A stretch of DNA of 64,000 nucleotides, taken from NCBI GenBank assembly GCA_023376005.1, contig CM042151.1, positions 76,717,512-76,781,511 of the forward strand. Direction: 5' to 3'. The notes beneath the pieces were generated by a model. The model did not search any database. It was not told the DNA's origin and was given only the letters and a program-made list of their open reading frames with translations. Within the stretch, counting starts at the first letter, position 1. Each line of letters begins with the position of its first letter. The stretch comes from Doryteuthis pealeii. Lineage: Eukaryota; Mollusca; Cephalopoda; Myopsida; Loliginidae. This document shows, piece after piece, positions 1 through 10,245 of the stretch. The translations under genes and the position numbers were made by a program.

Positions 1-103
1 TAGAATAGCACCCTTTTATATTTTTATTTGAGTAAATGCTTAAATGTAATCTATTATTTTTGCTTTCATTTATGAATATAAAAAACACAAAACAAATGAA
101 AGG

Positions 104-121
104 CACACACACACACACACA

Positions 122-192
<71 letters not shown>
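104..192. repeat. Compound (CA)n/(TA)n microsatellite
   Basis: A CA run to about position 159 with one interruption passes directly into a TA run. Any open frame across it is an artefact. Confidence 0.97.
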
Positions 193-194
<2 letters not shown>

Positions 195-2131
195 TTAACT
201 TGCAAATTGGTCGAAAAATTAAAACGGAAAGTTTTTGGGTGGTTCCCCATGACAGTATAACTACAGTGTATGAATTAACTTTTTGCGAATTGGGTTACAT
301 ATTGCTTTAAAAAAAAAAAAAAAAAAAACTAAATACTATACATTTAATGTTGAAAAATATTTTTTAAAACCAAGTTTAATTGAAATGATAAATTGCAATA
401 CTAATAAAGACAACTGAGACTAAAGTGCCTACCGTTGGGTTCAATGATTAATTTCTTTGGTTAATTAAATGTATTAATATTTGTTGTTTTTTTAAGCAAT
501 ACGTAATTAAAAATAACCTTAATCACCAAATCCCTAAACCGTAACCCAATTCGCATAGCTGTAGGGATCACCAATTCGGTCACGTAATCAGTTTAGGCCA
601 TCTTGAATAAAACGGAAATAAATATTTCCGAACTTTGTTCATCAAAAATGTCGTAAAAAACAATAAAAGATCGTACAGGGTTGTTACAAAGAAAAACAGT
701 TAATTCAAATATCAAAATATCCGATTGGTAAAAATTACATCGTTATCTTAAAAAATAAATAAACCTATCCGTATTACATGCGAAAGGGTAATTTTCAGGC
801 CTCAATTTAGACAGAAAAAAATACATATTATTACCCTCTTACGATTATACAAATACATATGGTTGAATGTAATGGACATACTTTTAGCCAAAATTTACTA
901 TTAAAATGAATAAAATCTTTCAAAACTTTAATATTAAAATTTACTATTAAAATGAATAAAAAATTTATAAAATTTAATATTAAAATTTCACAGTGAAATT
1001 GACGTTAAAAATGTCTTCGGTTTTAGTATTAATTTTTAAAATCGAAAATGAAATGAAAATTTGAATATTTTTTCTAAGAGAAAAACTGACAAAATAATCA
1101 ATATATACATACTTTTTATTCTAATTGGTCGAAAAGGTTAAATGAAATATTTTTTTATGCTAAGAAAAACTAACTTTGGTTACTGAGAAGCGTCTCGTTT
1201 CTTTGTATAAAAACAAAACAAATATGTCAGTTTTGCTCTTCCGTATATTCTAAGAATCACACATTACTATTTAACAATAAAAATTACAAATTCTTTTTAA
1301 AATATTAATCTAGCTCGGATCGAACCAATATTTAGTTCACCTGAATTCTAAAATTCATCACGAATTTTTCACGTAGTAAAAAAAAATTTAATTTACTTCA
1401 CGCAGAAAATATTTAAGCACACAAAAGATTGAAAATCTCTTAAAAATTAATTTTTAATTTTTATTTTTGACAATTTAATAGAATATAGTACATACCAATT
1501 ACAAAAGCAAAAAAAAATTTTCAAATATTAATATTATGACATTTTTTGCACTTTTTATTTCCGATTTCATTAATTAAAAAAAAAACTACAGCGTTGTACG
1601 TTATATAATTTCATTGATATAGTTATTCGGACTCTTATCTTTATAGAAAAAAGTAAAAAAGTTTTCTGACGCGTCATTTTTTTATCTCATAAAATAAAAT
1701 GGGGGGGGGGGGGGAATAGACCTCGTAAAAAATATTTCCCCTAATATATTTTAGAAAAAAACTATTTCAGATATATCTACATCCAAAGGTAAACATTTAT
1801 GGAAATTTTTGTGAAAATCAGACTATTAATTGATTTTTCATAGAATTTTAAAAAAAAACTCTTATCGTAACTTGTTTTTAAAAATGAAAACATGTTTTTC
1901 AATCATAATTTTCATTATTTCCGTAAGCTGAAAATTTTTTTTTAAATCATCAGGAGTTTGTTTAATGTTTTTTCTTTCGAATAGAAAAAAATTTTTCAAG
2001 AAAATATCAATTTTTCTGTAAGATTCATTGTGTTAAATATAGGGGGGGGGTAAATTTCACAGGGTAAAATTGGTGGTACCTAGTAGTTATTAATTAAGCT
2101 TAGCTTAGATGTGACACAAGGCCAAAAGTAT
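193..2131. other. AT-rich stretch without recognisable genes
   Basis: Both strands are full of stops. It holds a poly-A run near 309-328, a 14-base G run at 1701-1714, a 9-base G run at 2042-2050, and a short imperfect direct duplication near 894-990 containing the phrase ttaatattaaaattt. No splice-flanked coding segment was recognised. Confidence 0.6.
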
Positions 2132-2211
2132 GGGACGCCTAGTGAGAATCGAACCCATTAACAATGGTCTGCTAATCCCATTTGGTAATGATTACACATC
2201 GCGAGGCGCCC
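2132..2211 (-). repeat. tRNA-like sequence, probably a SINE head or tRNA pseudogene
   Basis: On the minus strand the segment opens with GGGCGCC and closes with GGCGTCC, which pair as a 7-bp acceptor-like stem with one G-U. A B-box-like GGTTCGATTC lies at the expected place, and AATGG/CCATT could form an anticodon-arm-like stem. The D arm does not fold well and the anticodon loop is too long, so a functional tRNA is unlikely. Confidence 0.35.
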
Positions 2212-2212
2212 T

Positions 2213-2270
2213 TACACATACAGACACACAGACACAGACACAGACACACACACACACACACACACACACA
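2213..2270. repeat. CA-rich microsatellite
   Basis: Imperfect ACAGACAC units give way to a pure CA run, ending next to a 61-bp palindrome. Confidence 0.95.
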
Positions 2271-2279
2271 ATGAAAAGG

Positions 2280-2340
2280 ACCTCTACACACACGATGGAC
2301 TTTGATATTGAATATCAAAGTCCATCATATGTGTAGAGGT
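2280..2340. repeat. Near-perfect 61-bp palindrome
   Basis: Arms 2280-2309 and 2311-2340 are reverse complements apart from two transitions, with a single G between them. The sequence would extrude as a cruciform or form a long RNA hairpin. It sits between a CA microsatellite and the splice donor of an arrestin-type exon. Confidence 0.93.
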
Positions 2341-2395
2341 GAATATCAGATATTCAATTTCAACCACGCATCGGTACTCAAACTCGCACACTTAC

Positions 2396-2516
2396 CTCTA
2401 CATTTCTTAGCTTCTGACAGTGTAAATGTAACTCGACCTGTTACACTCTGGCCTCCGTAATATATCAGTGAAGTCTTATCGAAAATCTCAATATTAAAGT
2501 CTTTTAATTTCCCCAT
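2396..2516 (-). CDS. First coding exon of an arrestin-fold (ARRDC-like) gene
   Basis: The ATG at 2516 opens a 40-codon reading frame containing LKDFNIEIFD, then GGQSVTGRVTF, then a KKCRG end. This matches the first beta-strands of the arrestin N-domain family, where a F-x-I-x-F/FD strand is followed by a G-x-x-V-x-G-x-V strand and a K-x-RG turn. The exon ends in AG followed by GTAAGT, a consensus 5' splice site, giving a phase-1 intron. The frame runs open upstream of the ATG but that part shows no family similarity. Arrestin-domain proteins are cytoplasmic adaptors, often linking membrane cargo to ubiquitin ligases. No second exon was recognised between here and the window start, so the rest of the gene lies outside or across a long intron. 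The alternative is an exon relic; the intact donor and frame argue against decay. Confidence 0.72.
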
Positions 2517-2994
2517 CTTTTTAACACTAAAAACTGTTCCGAGTTTGTCGAAAAAGATGAATATGATATGATATACTGTTGGCTTTCTCGGCGTAACAAC
2601 TACCACTCCCTTGAAAGTTTTTATCAATAATAAAACGGGTGTGGCTATTTGACTAAATTCAATGGACTTCATACTTTGTCACGTAATGTCAACAAACGGG
2701 TTTTTTCCCGAATTCTATTTTTAAAATACGCTGCGTTATCTAAAATAAGTGGCTTGTAAAATGTATGAATAAAAGTATTATCGCTGGCTCTAAAAAAGGG
2801 TGATCAGAGGAAATTCTTCTAAAAATCATATAAAATAAACTAACTATCCGATTTTGATAAAACTTTCGGTATATGAAGTAATAAAAGACGAACTTTTATT
2901 TTGAATAAATGCTTACTAAATTGAAATGGCTAATAATTTTTTTTCGTTAGTTTTTGTTTCGCACATTGATCCCCCGTACAAAGATCTTCGTAAT

Positions 2995-3026
<32 letters not shown>

Positions 3027-3663
3027 TGATTTTTACATTTTTGGAAAGATAATTTAATGACAGAACATATGTAAAAAAAAAAAAAAAAACTAACTCGCTA
3101 CTAATTCGGTTTTGGTAATAGGGCATCTTTAACATTGAAACTTAAATCTCGTAAATAAGAAAAAATATGTATCTTTTTTTATCTTTTTTTCTTCTAAATT
3201 GTTAGGTTATTTTCTAAAGAATTTTATATTGAATTTTATATTGTCTACTTGTTTATTTTTTCTTTCAGGGACTTTTTAAATTTTATAAAATGTAAAATAA
3301 ATACTTTTCTTTAGCGGATATCAAAATCGTATTAATTGATCAAAGAAAATATTGTATAAAAAATATCTAGCTAAAAATAATGACATAACATATTTCGGTT
3401 TTTATTATTTTTTTTAATTGAAAATAATGTTTGAATTACAAATTGTTGTCATTTTTTGTTGTTATTTTTTGCTTCAGCGATAGTAGGTTCAAATCCGTGA
3501 CGCTAGTATCATTATACTTTGTAGAACTCAAACAAACAGTGTTTCAAGAAATTCATTATTTTATTTGTTTGAAAACATACACATATAATCCTCCATACTA
3601 AGAAATAGTGCACACGTCAAGATGCGATAATTTTGTCAACAAAGATTAAGAAAGGGCGGATTT
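2517..3663. other. AT-rich intergenic or 5' flank of the arrestin exon
   Basis: It contains a long T run near 2994-3019 and an A run near 3073-3089. A B-box-like GGTTCAAATCC occurs near 3486 without a convincing tRNA fold around it. No coding segment was recognised. Confidence 0.5.
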
Positions 3664-3845
3664 TACGGGAATTTACTTTTAAATGCAAAAATTTAGGTTT
3701 TATTTAAGAGAAATTTGTTTTTTTCTTTTTTTATAACACATAAACTTGAAATTGTTCTTTATATTAAACGTAAAATAAAACATTAAAAAGTTAATTTTCC
3801 ATTTTTATTGACGTTTTAAAATATTTTTAACAATTATGCGCACAT
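3664..3845 (+). mobile_element. Relic matching the 3' non-coding end of the piggyBac element
   Basis: About 170 bases read nearly in parallel with 44,890-45,050, the non-coding tail just after the piggyBac transposase. Shared phrases include tgttctttatattaaacgta and ttattgacgttttaaaatat. No transposase codons accompany it, so it is a fragment or a short non-autonomous relative. Confidence 0.6.
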
Positions 3846-4291
3846 TTCCAAAGTCCGTATTTTGCACATCCCTATTGTAATATCACAAAAAAAGCGTATG
3901 GTAGCAAAATGGCGTCCCGGGGACGATAAAAATTACATCTGGGGTGATCAATAAGTCATCCGGGACAGTTTGCCAGGGACGGTAAAAATTTTTTCCTAAA
4001 AGTTAATACTACATTCCAATAATGGCCGTCCAGTGATTGCCCGAATGCTGACCTCAAAATGAGGCTACAGCACCACAGGTCTATTCTCAAAGCCATGTAA
4101 TGAATAATGGTGGAGGAAGATAGTTTAAAAAGACCGAATTATATACTGCCAAGCCTACTCAGGGTAGCTTAAAGTAAAAAAAAAAGTATTTTTTAAAAGC
4201 TCAAAACACACTAGGAAATGGATTTTTTGTCCAAATATCCAGAATTGTCACTGCTTCGGCACTTCTTGATGTTTTATTACATGTTATTATA
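3846..4291. other. Unassigned intergenic sequence
   Basis: It includes two related phrases around gggacgataaaaattac and agggacggtaaaaatttt (near 3918 and 3975). No gene was recognised. Confidence 0.4.
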
Positions 4292-4757
4292 TAAAATAAA
4301 AGAAGACACATATGTGTGAATGTACTCAAGGTTTGCAAAATATGAAGATAACCACGACTATAGCAGACAGGTTAAGAGTTAAAGAATAACCAAACAACTA
4401 AAAGACATATATATTACGGGCATATAACAATAATTACAGACTTTTTGGTTTATCTGCACAAATGTTTAAAATTTGTCCACTTAACTGGGGTAGGGTTAGT
4501 TATCGAAGCCCCTTAGCTACGGCCATCTGATAATTCGCTGGATATTATAGACGTTCTATTTTGACGTCTGACTCCGGTGCTGGTTGTTCAGAAAGAGGGA
4601 GAGCGACCCTTTTTTTTTAGGTCTGTCTCCGTTGAGGGCTGAATCAGAAAGAGTGAAAAATTTGCCTCTTTGGCTTTGCCGCCAAAGTATGCTGGCTCGT
4701 GATTGGTTGGTTCGATAGAGAGGCTCGTAGACAACCCCTACCTGATATTTCTTAATA
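4292..4757. repeat. Dispersed ~470-bp repeat, copy A
   Basis: This segment recurs in the same orientation at 9298-9793. Both contain ggttaagagttaaagaataa, tctattttgacgtctgactc and tgctggctcgtgattggttg. Copy B has small insertions relative to copy A. The pair brackets 4.5 kb with a minus-strand ORF and an LTR, so they could be LTRs of one element, but no TG...CA ends or primer site were found at the borders. Minus-strand frames here are not protein-like. Confidence 0.8.
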
Positions 4758-5084
4758 TTCTCCCGACGGAAGGAGAAACATGCAATGATGAAATTATTGT
4801 ATATTTTCATTAAGGAAGGTGTTGGACCCCTTTTTATGTATGTTTCGTAGTTTTGTATGCATGTGTAATTTTGTTTTAAAAGAAATATCTTCGAGCACGA
4901 GACTTTGATATTTCGGGCATTATTGTAGCCATTCTAATGATTGGTTTCATTTTTTGTATAATCGTTTCCCATTTATTTTGGGGTAGGTATATGTAGAACA
5001 TGGTGTATTCTTTGGGATTTTGTTATCTCAGATACAATTTTTTTGTATGAATGTAAAAGTGGACCCATATTGTGGTCCATAAAT

Positions 5085-5447
5085 GGTTGTGTAATCTTTT
5101 GAGATTTTGCTGTATTGTCCAGGACTAATTATTTTTTTAAATAATGATCCTGAATGTATCCGTTTAAATTTTTGAGATTTTGCTATCTCGACACAAATTT
5201 TGTTTTGTGTGAATCTATTGTCCAGGACTAATTATTTTAAAAATAATGATCCTGTATGTATCCGTTTAAATTTTTGAGATTTTGTTGTATTGGCCAGGCC
5301 TAATTATTTTTTAAAATAATGATCCTGAATGTATCAGTTTAAATTTTTGAGATTTTGTTATCTCTGACACGAATTTTGTTTGTGTGAGTTAGACTCTATA
5401 TTGTGGTCAGTAAATGGATGCAGTTTAAAGTCATGCACCAGGACTAA
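5085..5447. repeat. Imperfect tandem repeat with a hairpin in each unit
   Basis: The phrase ccaggactaatt, then aataatgatcct, then gtttaaatttttgagatttt recurs at about 5118, 5221 and 5296, with a partial copy at 5440. Within each unit AGGACTAATTATT and AATAATGATCCT form an imperfect stem. The array lies immediately 3' of the minus-strand 309-codon ORF, where its 3' untranslated region would be. Confidence 0.8.
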
Positions 5448-6377
5448 TTATTTTATCCATGCTGGATGTTGCCGTTTATTATTTGGTCCTGCATTTAAGG
5501 GATGTAGCTTTTTGCTATAGACTAAAAATCCAAAAAATTTTCCAATTTGGTCTCTTATCCAATTTTTTTGGTAGAGAATTATAATTAAATTTTTTCTCGT
5601 TTTTAGCTCGTTGCTTTGCTCTTTCTTTTTCCTTTTTACTTTAAGTAGTGTCTCCTTATTTGGTTTCTTTTTGGATAGCTTCGTTCTATCAAACAATTTT
5701 GGAGCTACATAGTAATTGGTGGGAACAGACATGATATAGTCTTCACTCCAAGGAAGTTTCACCAAATACCCGTTCTTGCATTCTTCCTCAACGGAGATAG
5801 CAGTTGGGTCTACTGCGACTATCTCAGAATTTCCTTCGACTTGTACTCTGTCTGGAAACATTTCTGTGTCCACAGCTACCACATTCTTTGAATTTCCTTC
5901 GACTTCTAATTCTCTGTCTGGAATTTTTTCCGGGTCTGTTGCAGCTTTCTCTGAATTTCCTTTGACTTGTTCTGATTCTCTCTCTGGAAATTTTTCTGGG
6001 TAGGTAGGTTTGGGTGCAGAAACAAACGGTAAATGTCTTGAATGACAGCCCTCAAAATCTGTTGAGTTTATAAGGTCAGCGAGTTTGTCGTAAATGTCCA
6101 TCCTGAAATTGAACTCATTTTGTAGTTCGGTTAGGAATCCACATTCCGCCAAACCTAGCTCTGCCCTGGTGCAAATATTCTTGATTCTGTCATTCAAGAA
6201 ATTTCTTTCTTTTTGTTTTCGTTTTATGAGGTTTTCTTCCTCTTCAAAAGCTCGTTTCTTCATACACCGAGTCTGTTCTAACATGTCCATGTTAAAAGCA
6301 ATGACTTGCTTTAACGAGGTTCTAGTTTCTATCAGAGAAGCGACCTCTGTTAATTTTGTGAAGTGAGCCATCTTCAT
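5448..6377 (-). CDS. Orphan 309-aa ORF with coiled-coil N-terminus and internal repeats
   Basis: Not recognised as any named family. The first ATG (MKMAHFTK) was used. Residues about 1-110 are charged and heptad-like, rich in E, K and L, and probably coiled coil. Residues about 125-190 hold three diverged ~22-residue repeats built on PEKIPDRE and VEGNSK. The last third is basic (KLSKKKPNKE, KVKRKKKEQ) and could bind nucleic acid. No signal peptide, membrane segment, zinc knuckle or protease motif is visible. It lies between a tandem array on its 5' side (6590-6900) and another on its 3' side, about 560 bases beyond the end of a minus-strand LTR. A gag-like protein of a non-autonomous LTR element is possible from context only; a host gene exon is the alternative. 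Confidence 0.5.
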   Translation of the reverse strand: MKMAHFTKLTEVASLIETRTSLKQVIAFNMDMLEQTRCMKKRAFEEEENLIKRKQKERNFLNDRIKNICTRAELGLAECGFLTELQNEFNFRMDIYDKLADLINSTDFEGCHSRHLPFVSAPKPTYPEKFPERESEQVKGNSEKAATDPEKIPDRELEVEGNSKNVVAVDTEMFPDRVQVEGNSEIVAVDPTAISVEEECKNGYLVKLPWSEDYIMSVPTNYYVAPKLFDRTKLSKKKPNKETLLKVKRKKKEQSNELKTRKNLIIILYQKNWIRDQIGKFFGFLVYSKKLHPLNAGPNNKRQHPAWIK

Positions 6378-6589
6378 TAGAATTCGTCCGTTTATTTATT
6401 AATTTTTTGGCTGTCGGGTACAATTGTAGTAGCCGTGGTCAAATGGTTGCAAGGGGGTGAGGAAAGTTGACTTTTAGTGCTTCTTGTAAGTGGAGGAACG
6501 CACGCGGTGACCCCTTTTTCCCTTTGAAATTGACAACTGTAGAAAAAGATTTTTTGTTTTTTGTTTTCCTCGTGGGTCTGAAAATTTTT

Positions 6590-6900
6590 AGGCTTCGTTA
6601 CTTTTAAGAATTAAAAAAAATTGTAATTCATTTAACAAGTGACGAATTTTTCCCAGTTTTCTGTACTTGTTAAAATGAGGGGTTCCTTTGTGTAAGAATT
6701 TTTTTTTGAATTTGTATTTCATTCAACAAGTGAGGAAATGTTTTTTTTTTTTTTCTTTTCCGAATTGTCACAACTTGCTACGAATGGTGTTCTTTTGTGT
6801 AATAATTATTTTTTGAATTTGTATTTCATTCAACAAGTTAGGAAATGTTTGTTTTTTTCTTTTCCAAATTTTTAGAACTGGCTACGAATGTTTTTTTTTT
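6590..6900. repeat. Tandem ~110-bp repeat, about three units
   Basis: Units contain atttcattcaacaagt, then aggaaatg, a T run and ttgctacgaatg, at about 6608, 6713 and 6822. The first unit is the most diverged. It lies between the LTR end at 6942 and the 309-codon ORF start, so it would be leader sequence if the two belong together. Confidence 0.75.
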
Positions 6901-6941
6901 CTCTGTGGGTCTGAAATTTTTTCCTCTCTTCAAGTTCGCCC

Positions 6942-7912
6942 TGTTATAAACCGTATTAGCATGCAAGCGTATGGTGATGAGGAAATGAACAAAACACAGA
7001 TTTTAAGTTTTAAAATTGTATTAAGAAAAACAACATGAGAACGGTGAAAGGATAGAAATGAGAATTACAGGATAATTTTGGTTATAGTTATGGGTGGATA
7101 TTAAGTTCGTAAAATGTCCAGCTTGACTGTGGTAGTGGGGTGGTGATGTAGGAAGAATATTGTGTATGTGGTGGTAGGCGCTATGTCTTGAATAAAAGCC
7201 AGTGAGTAGTGATGGGTGTTGGTAGGTGAGTCGAGTCTTGCGTTTTAGAGTCGTTAGCTGTTGTAGGCAGAATCTTGTAGTTTCGGTTATTCTGAAGTCG
7301 ATCGCTGGTCGAATCGTGTTATGATAGCTAGTATATTTTTTGTATCGTCGAATGATATAGAGATGTTCGCTTGTGGTTTTGTGTCTTGTTCTAGGCAGAA
7401 TATTGTGTATTGGTAGTAGCGTTTTTTGTATCAACGAATGATGTAGAAATGTTCGCGTGTTGACTTGTTGATTTGACTGCCTGGTGAGGTCAGGTTTGGG
7501 TAAGTTGGGGGTGTGATCCGCCGCCCTTTGATGTGTCCTTCGTTTTGCTAGCGCTCGTCGGACTGCGTTCGTGATGTGTCTGAAGCTCTGACTGCCGGTG
7601 CCTTTCAAAGCTGTTCGTTTTTATAGAGATTGGTAGCCGAAGTTGGATCAAATGAAGATATTTTCATTTCACCCGGGAATCGCTTTCATTGGATGATAAT
7701 GCGAATTTTATTACCAATTTTTTTTTTTATTTAATGTCAGGAATTGACTATCAAAGCGGAACTCCGATCGGAGCCCATGCGCAGATATATGTTAAAATGG
7801 TCATTCCGTTTTAGGTAACGATAGAGGACACTTCCGACTTTGTCCGTCCCGTTGGCGAGTGTATGTATATTCTAATAGTGAATCGGGAGATTTCGACTTT
7901 TGCTATACAACA
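6942..7912 (-). mobile_element. 971-bp LTR, minus orientation
   Basis: Read on the minus strand it starts TGTTGTATAGC and ends GGTTTATAACA, so it has TG...CA with similar inverted tips. A CCAAT motif is followed by CTATAAAAACG at about 7616-7626, a good TATA box, and then an initiator-like region. Just upstream on the minus strand, AAGTGGGGGC looks like a polypurine tract, which would make this a 3' LTR. The sequence after the LTR (GGGCGAACTTG) is only weakly primer-site-like. No second copy of this LTR is in the window. A 195-codon frame inside it is low-complexity and not credible as a gene. Confidence 0.7.
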
Positions 7913-8662
7913 GCCCCCACTTGACGAGAATGTTGTTTTTGCTTCTTTTTTTTACGAAGTTATTTGACAGGATTACTCAGCGGTGGTGCCGTTTCTATTA
8001 TTCTTTCTAGTTTTCGCTCAATTTTTTTTTCTTTTTCAACTCCAAAGTCTTATATTTAGTGTATATTAGACTTGTCCAAAAAGTGTCAAAATATCTTATT
8101 ATAATGGAGATTGTGTGCTTTTCTATCTGTAACCGAAACTATATCACTACTCAAGTTACAATTCTCTTAGTTATTGACATCACATTTCAAGGATTTTATT
8201 CTTATTTTAAACTCTATTATAAATAAAATTGTTTTACATTATTAATACTGTTAACCATATCTACATACTAACAACATACAATTGTATTTATATATACAAC
8301 AAAATAGCGGTTTACAGTGTGAAGGGGAAGGCTAATTTGTATATTGATATAAAAAAATCGAATTTAATAAATATGTGCTTAGTATTATTGATTTCTTGTT
8401 GGCAATTATAGTGGCAAGATAAAGACAAGGATAAAATAACAGGTAATAAACACAACTCAAGGCTTTACAACAAAACAATGCGTTTATCAAACAACAAGAA
8501 CATGTAACATACAAAATACAATACGTGAGGTGATATACAAGTATATGTAAGATTTATAAAGTCTATGCAAGATTCACAAAATGCACTGTATATGGTGTGT
8601 AATGATTTGCAAAATTAATGTCTTTGCGAAACTTATCTGTCTCTTGTTTAGAAGTGTGATTT
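7913..8662. other. Presumed 3' internal region of an LTR element
   Basis: AT-rich, with no protein-like frame. It begins with the polypurine-like tract next to the LTR and runs back to a possible protease remnant at 8663-8887. Confidence 0.35.
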
Positions 8663-8887
8663 TTACGAAAATCTACGGCTCCACCCTTGGGCAGGTTTCA
8701 AACAGGTCGTTCTCGATGTCAGTGACGGGTAGGCTTCAAAAGCATGTCTTATCTCGACCTCTGGTGCTGGGGAAAGAGGAAGATTCCTAGTGTCGTCCTT
8801 CGAAATTAGCGGGAAATCTAGGCCTAGTAATAAAGGCTCTGATTTGTTGCTGACAAAGGCCCTTAGCCAATCGCATGAGGTTTCTCC
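8663..8887 (-). pseudogene. Possible retropepsin-like remnant
   Basis: A 74-codon stop-free stretch contains FVSNKSEPLLLGLDF, resembling the LLG-x-DF segment near the C-terminus of LTR-retrotransposon aspartic proteases. The catalytic D-S/T-G is not visible. It lies upstream (minus strand) of the polypurine tract and LTR at 7912, consistent with a badly deleted element. The motif is short, so this is tentative. Confidence 0.28.
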
Positions 8888-9297
8888 TCAGTTTATGGCT
8901 AAGGCCCCTGGCTCTGTTGCCCTGGTCAAAGGGAGGTCACTGAATTGTTTAAGATAGTATTTCTTATATTCTAACTGTTTGGTTTTATTTTAATAAATAT
9001 AAGCAAAAATCTCTTCAATAAATCTTAAATGAAATCCATTAACAAGAAAAATAATTGTCATTTTATTCTTTACTTCCTCTTTTAACTAAATACTTAAATT
9101 AGAAAAAAATAACAATGAAAGACGAGAGTGATGGAAGAGTAAGTTTCAGTTGTTCTATTTTTCGATTATACCCCCCTCTGTTTCAAATATTTTTATCTGT
9201 ATTCTTATTTAGTTTCATTAGCCTTTCTAATTTGATATGATATTTTATTACATTAAAACTTAAATACTTGCACCCGGAGGGTGCATATATTTGCTAG
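8888..9297. other. Unassigned sequence
   Basis: AT-rich, with no gene recognised. A small hairpin, gcacccggagggtgc, lies near 9270. Confidence 0.4.
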
Positions 9298-9793
9298 TAA
9301 AATAAAAGAAGACATGTATGTGTGAATGTACTCAAGGTTTGCAAAATATGAAGATAACCATGACTATGGCAGACAGGTTAAGAGTTAAAGAATAACCAAA
9401 CAACTAGAATTCAAATAAAAGACATGTATTACAGACATAAAACAATAATTACAGACATTTTGGTTTATCTGCACAAATGTTTACAATTTGTCCACTTAAC
9501 TGAAATCCTGAGGTAGGGTTAGTTATCGAAGCCCCTTAGATACAGCCATCTGATAATTCGCTGGATATGATAGACATTCTATTTTGACGTCTGACTCCGG
9601 TGCTGGTTGTTCAGAAAGAGGGAGAGTGACCCTTTTTTTTATTTTTAGGTCTGTCTCCGTTGAGGGCTGAATCAGAAAGAGTGAAAAATTTGCCTCTTCG
9701 GCTTTGCCGCCAAAGTATGCTGGCTCGTGATTGGTTGGTTCGATAGAGAGGCTCGTAGACCAGGACGATAATCCCTACCTCAGATTTCTTAAT
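9298..9793. repeat. Dispersed ~490-bp repeat, copy B
   Basis: Parallel to copy A at 4292-4757, with insertions such as aactagaattcaaataaaag near 9401. Borders with copy A end at the phrase atttcttaata. Confidence 0.8.
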
Positions 9794-9858
9794 AATTATG
9801 CTACTGATGACTGACAAGTATAGATGATGCTAATGAATTAAACAAAAATATTTTGATT

Positions 9859-9912
9859 TTGGGACGGTCCAAACCCCATTTGGAACGGTCCAAACCCCAT
9901 TTCGGGACGGTT
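9859..9912. repeat. Short tandem repeat, ~21-bp unit
   Basis: The unit gggacggtccaaaccccatt is repeated about 2.5 times with single-base changes. Confidence 0.85.
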
Positions 9913-10020
9913 GATAATTTTTGTTCGAGACAGTAATGAAAAAAGTTAGTGTCAGGGCCTGGTTGGATTAATTTCGTTTATTTAAAAATAAACAAAAGCT
10001 GGAATTGTTGAGACGAGTCC

Positions 10021-10245
10021 TGTTGTAGGTGATTCACCTATGACACGATCATAGACTTACCCAAAGGGTATATATTAACAGAGCAAAGCTACTCAAACGA
10101 GAAGTAGCAGATACATGTTCTTTGTGTACGCTGTAACAAGGAAACCTTTCATTGTACGTTGATACATATTGCTGAATACATCTGTACTTTACATTTTATC
10201 TCCATGTTGAGTTATTATTTATTCACCTTTAAACAGGTCATAACA
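10021..10245 (+). mobile_element. 225-bp solo LTR with GTCC target duplication
   Basis: The segment starts TGTTGTAGGTG and ends GGTCATAACA and is flanked on both sides by GTCC (10017-10020 and 10246-10249). A TATA-like gggtatatatta lies near 10067. The TG...CA ends and 4-bp target duplication mark a solo LTR of a Ty3/gypsy-type element. No matching internal sequence is adjacent. Confidence 0.78.

Noticed and set aside
104..192. CRISPR-like or satellite array
   Set aside because: It is a simple dinucleotide microsatellite with no spacers. No CRISPR array exists in this window.
2132..2211. Functional tRNA gene
   Set aside because: The acceptor stem and B box are plausible, but the D arm and anticodon loop do not fold correctly.
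7021..7608. 195-codon open frame on the minus strand
   Set aside because: It lies downstream of the TATA box within the LTR and its translation is low-complexity His/Thr/Leu-rich without family motifs. It is untranslated LTR sequence.
9611..9817. 68-codon minus-strand frame, with a relative at 4,556-4,810
   Set aside because: The shared part (YEPLYRTNQSRASILWRQS) is conserved because the DNA is a dispersed repeat. The two frames diverge at both ends and show no domain.
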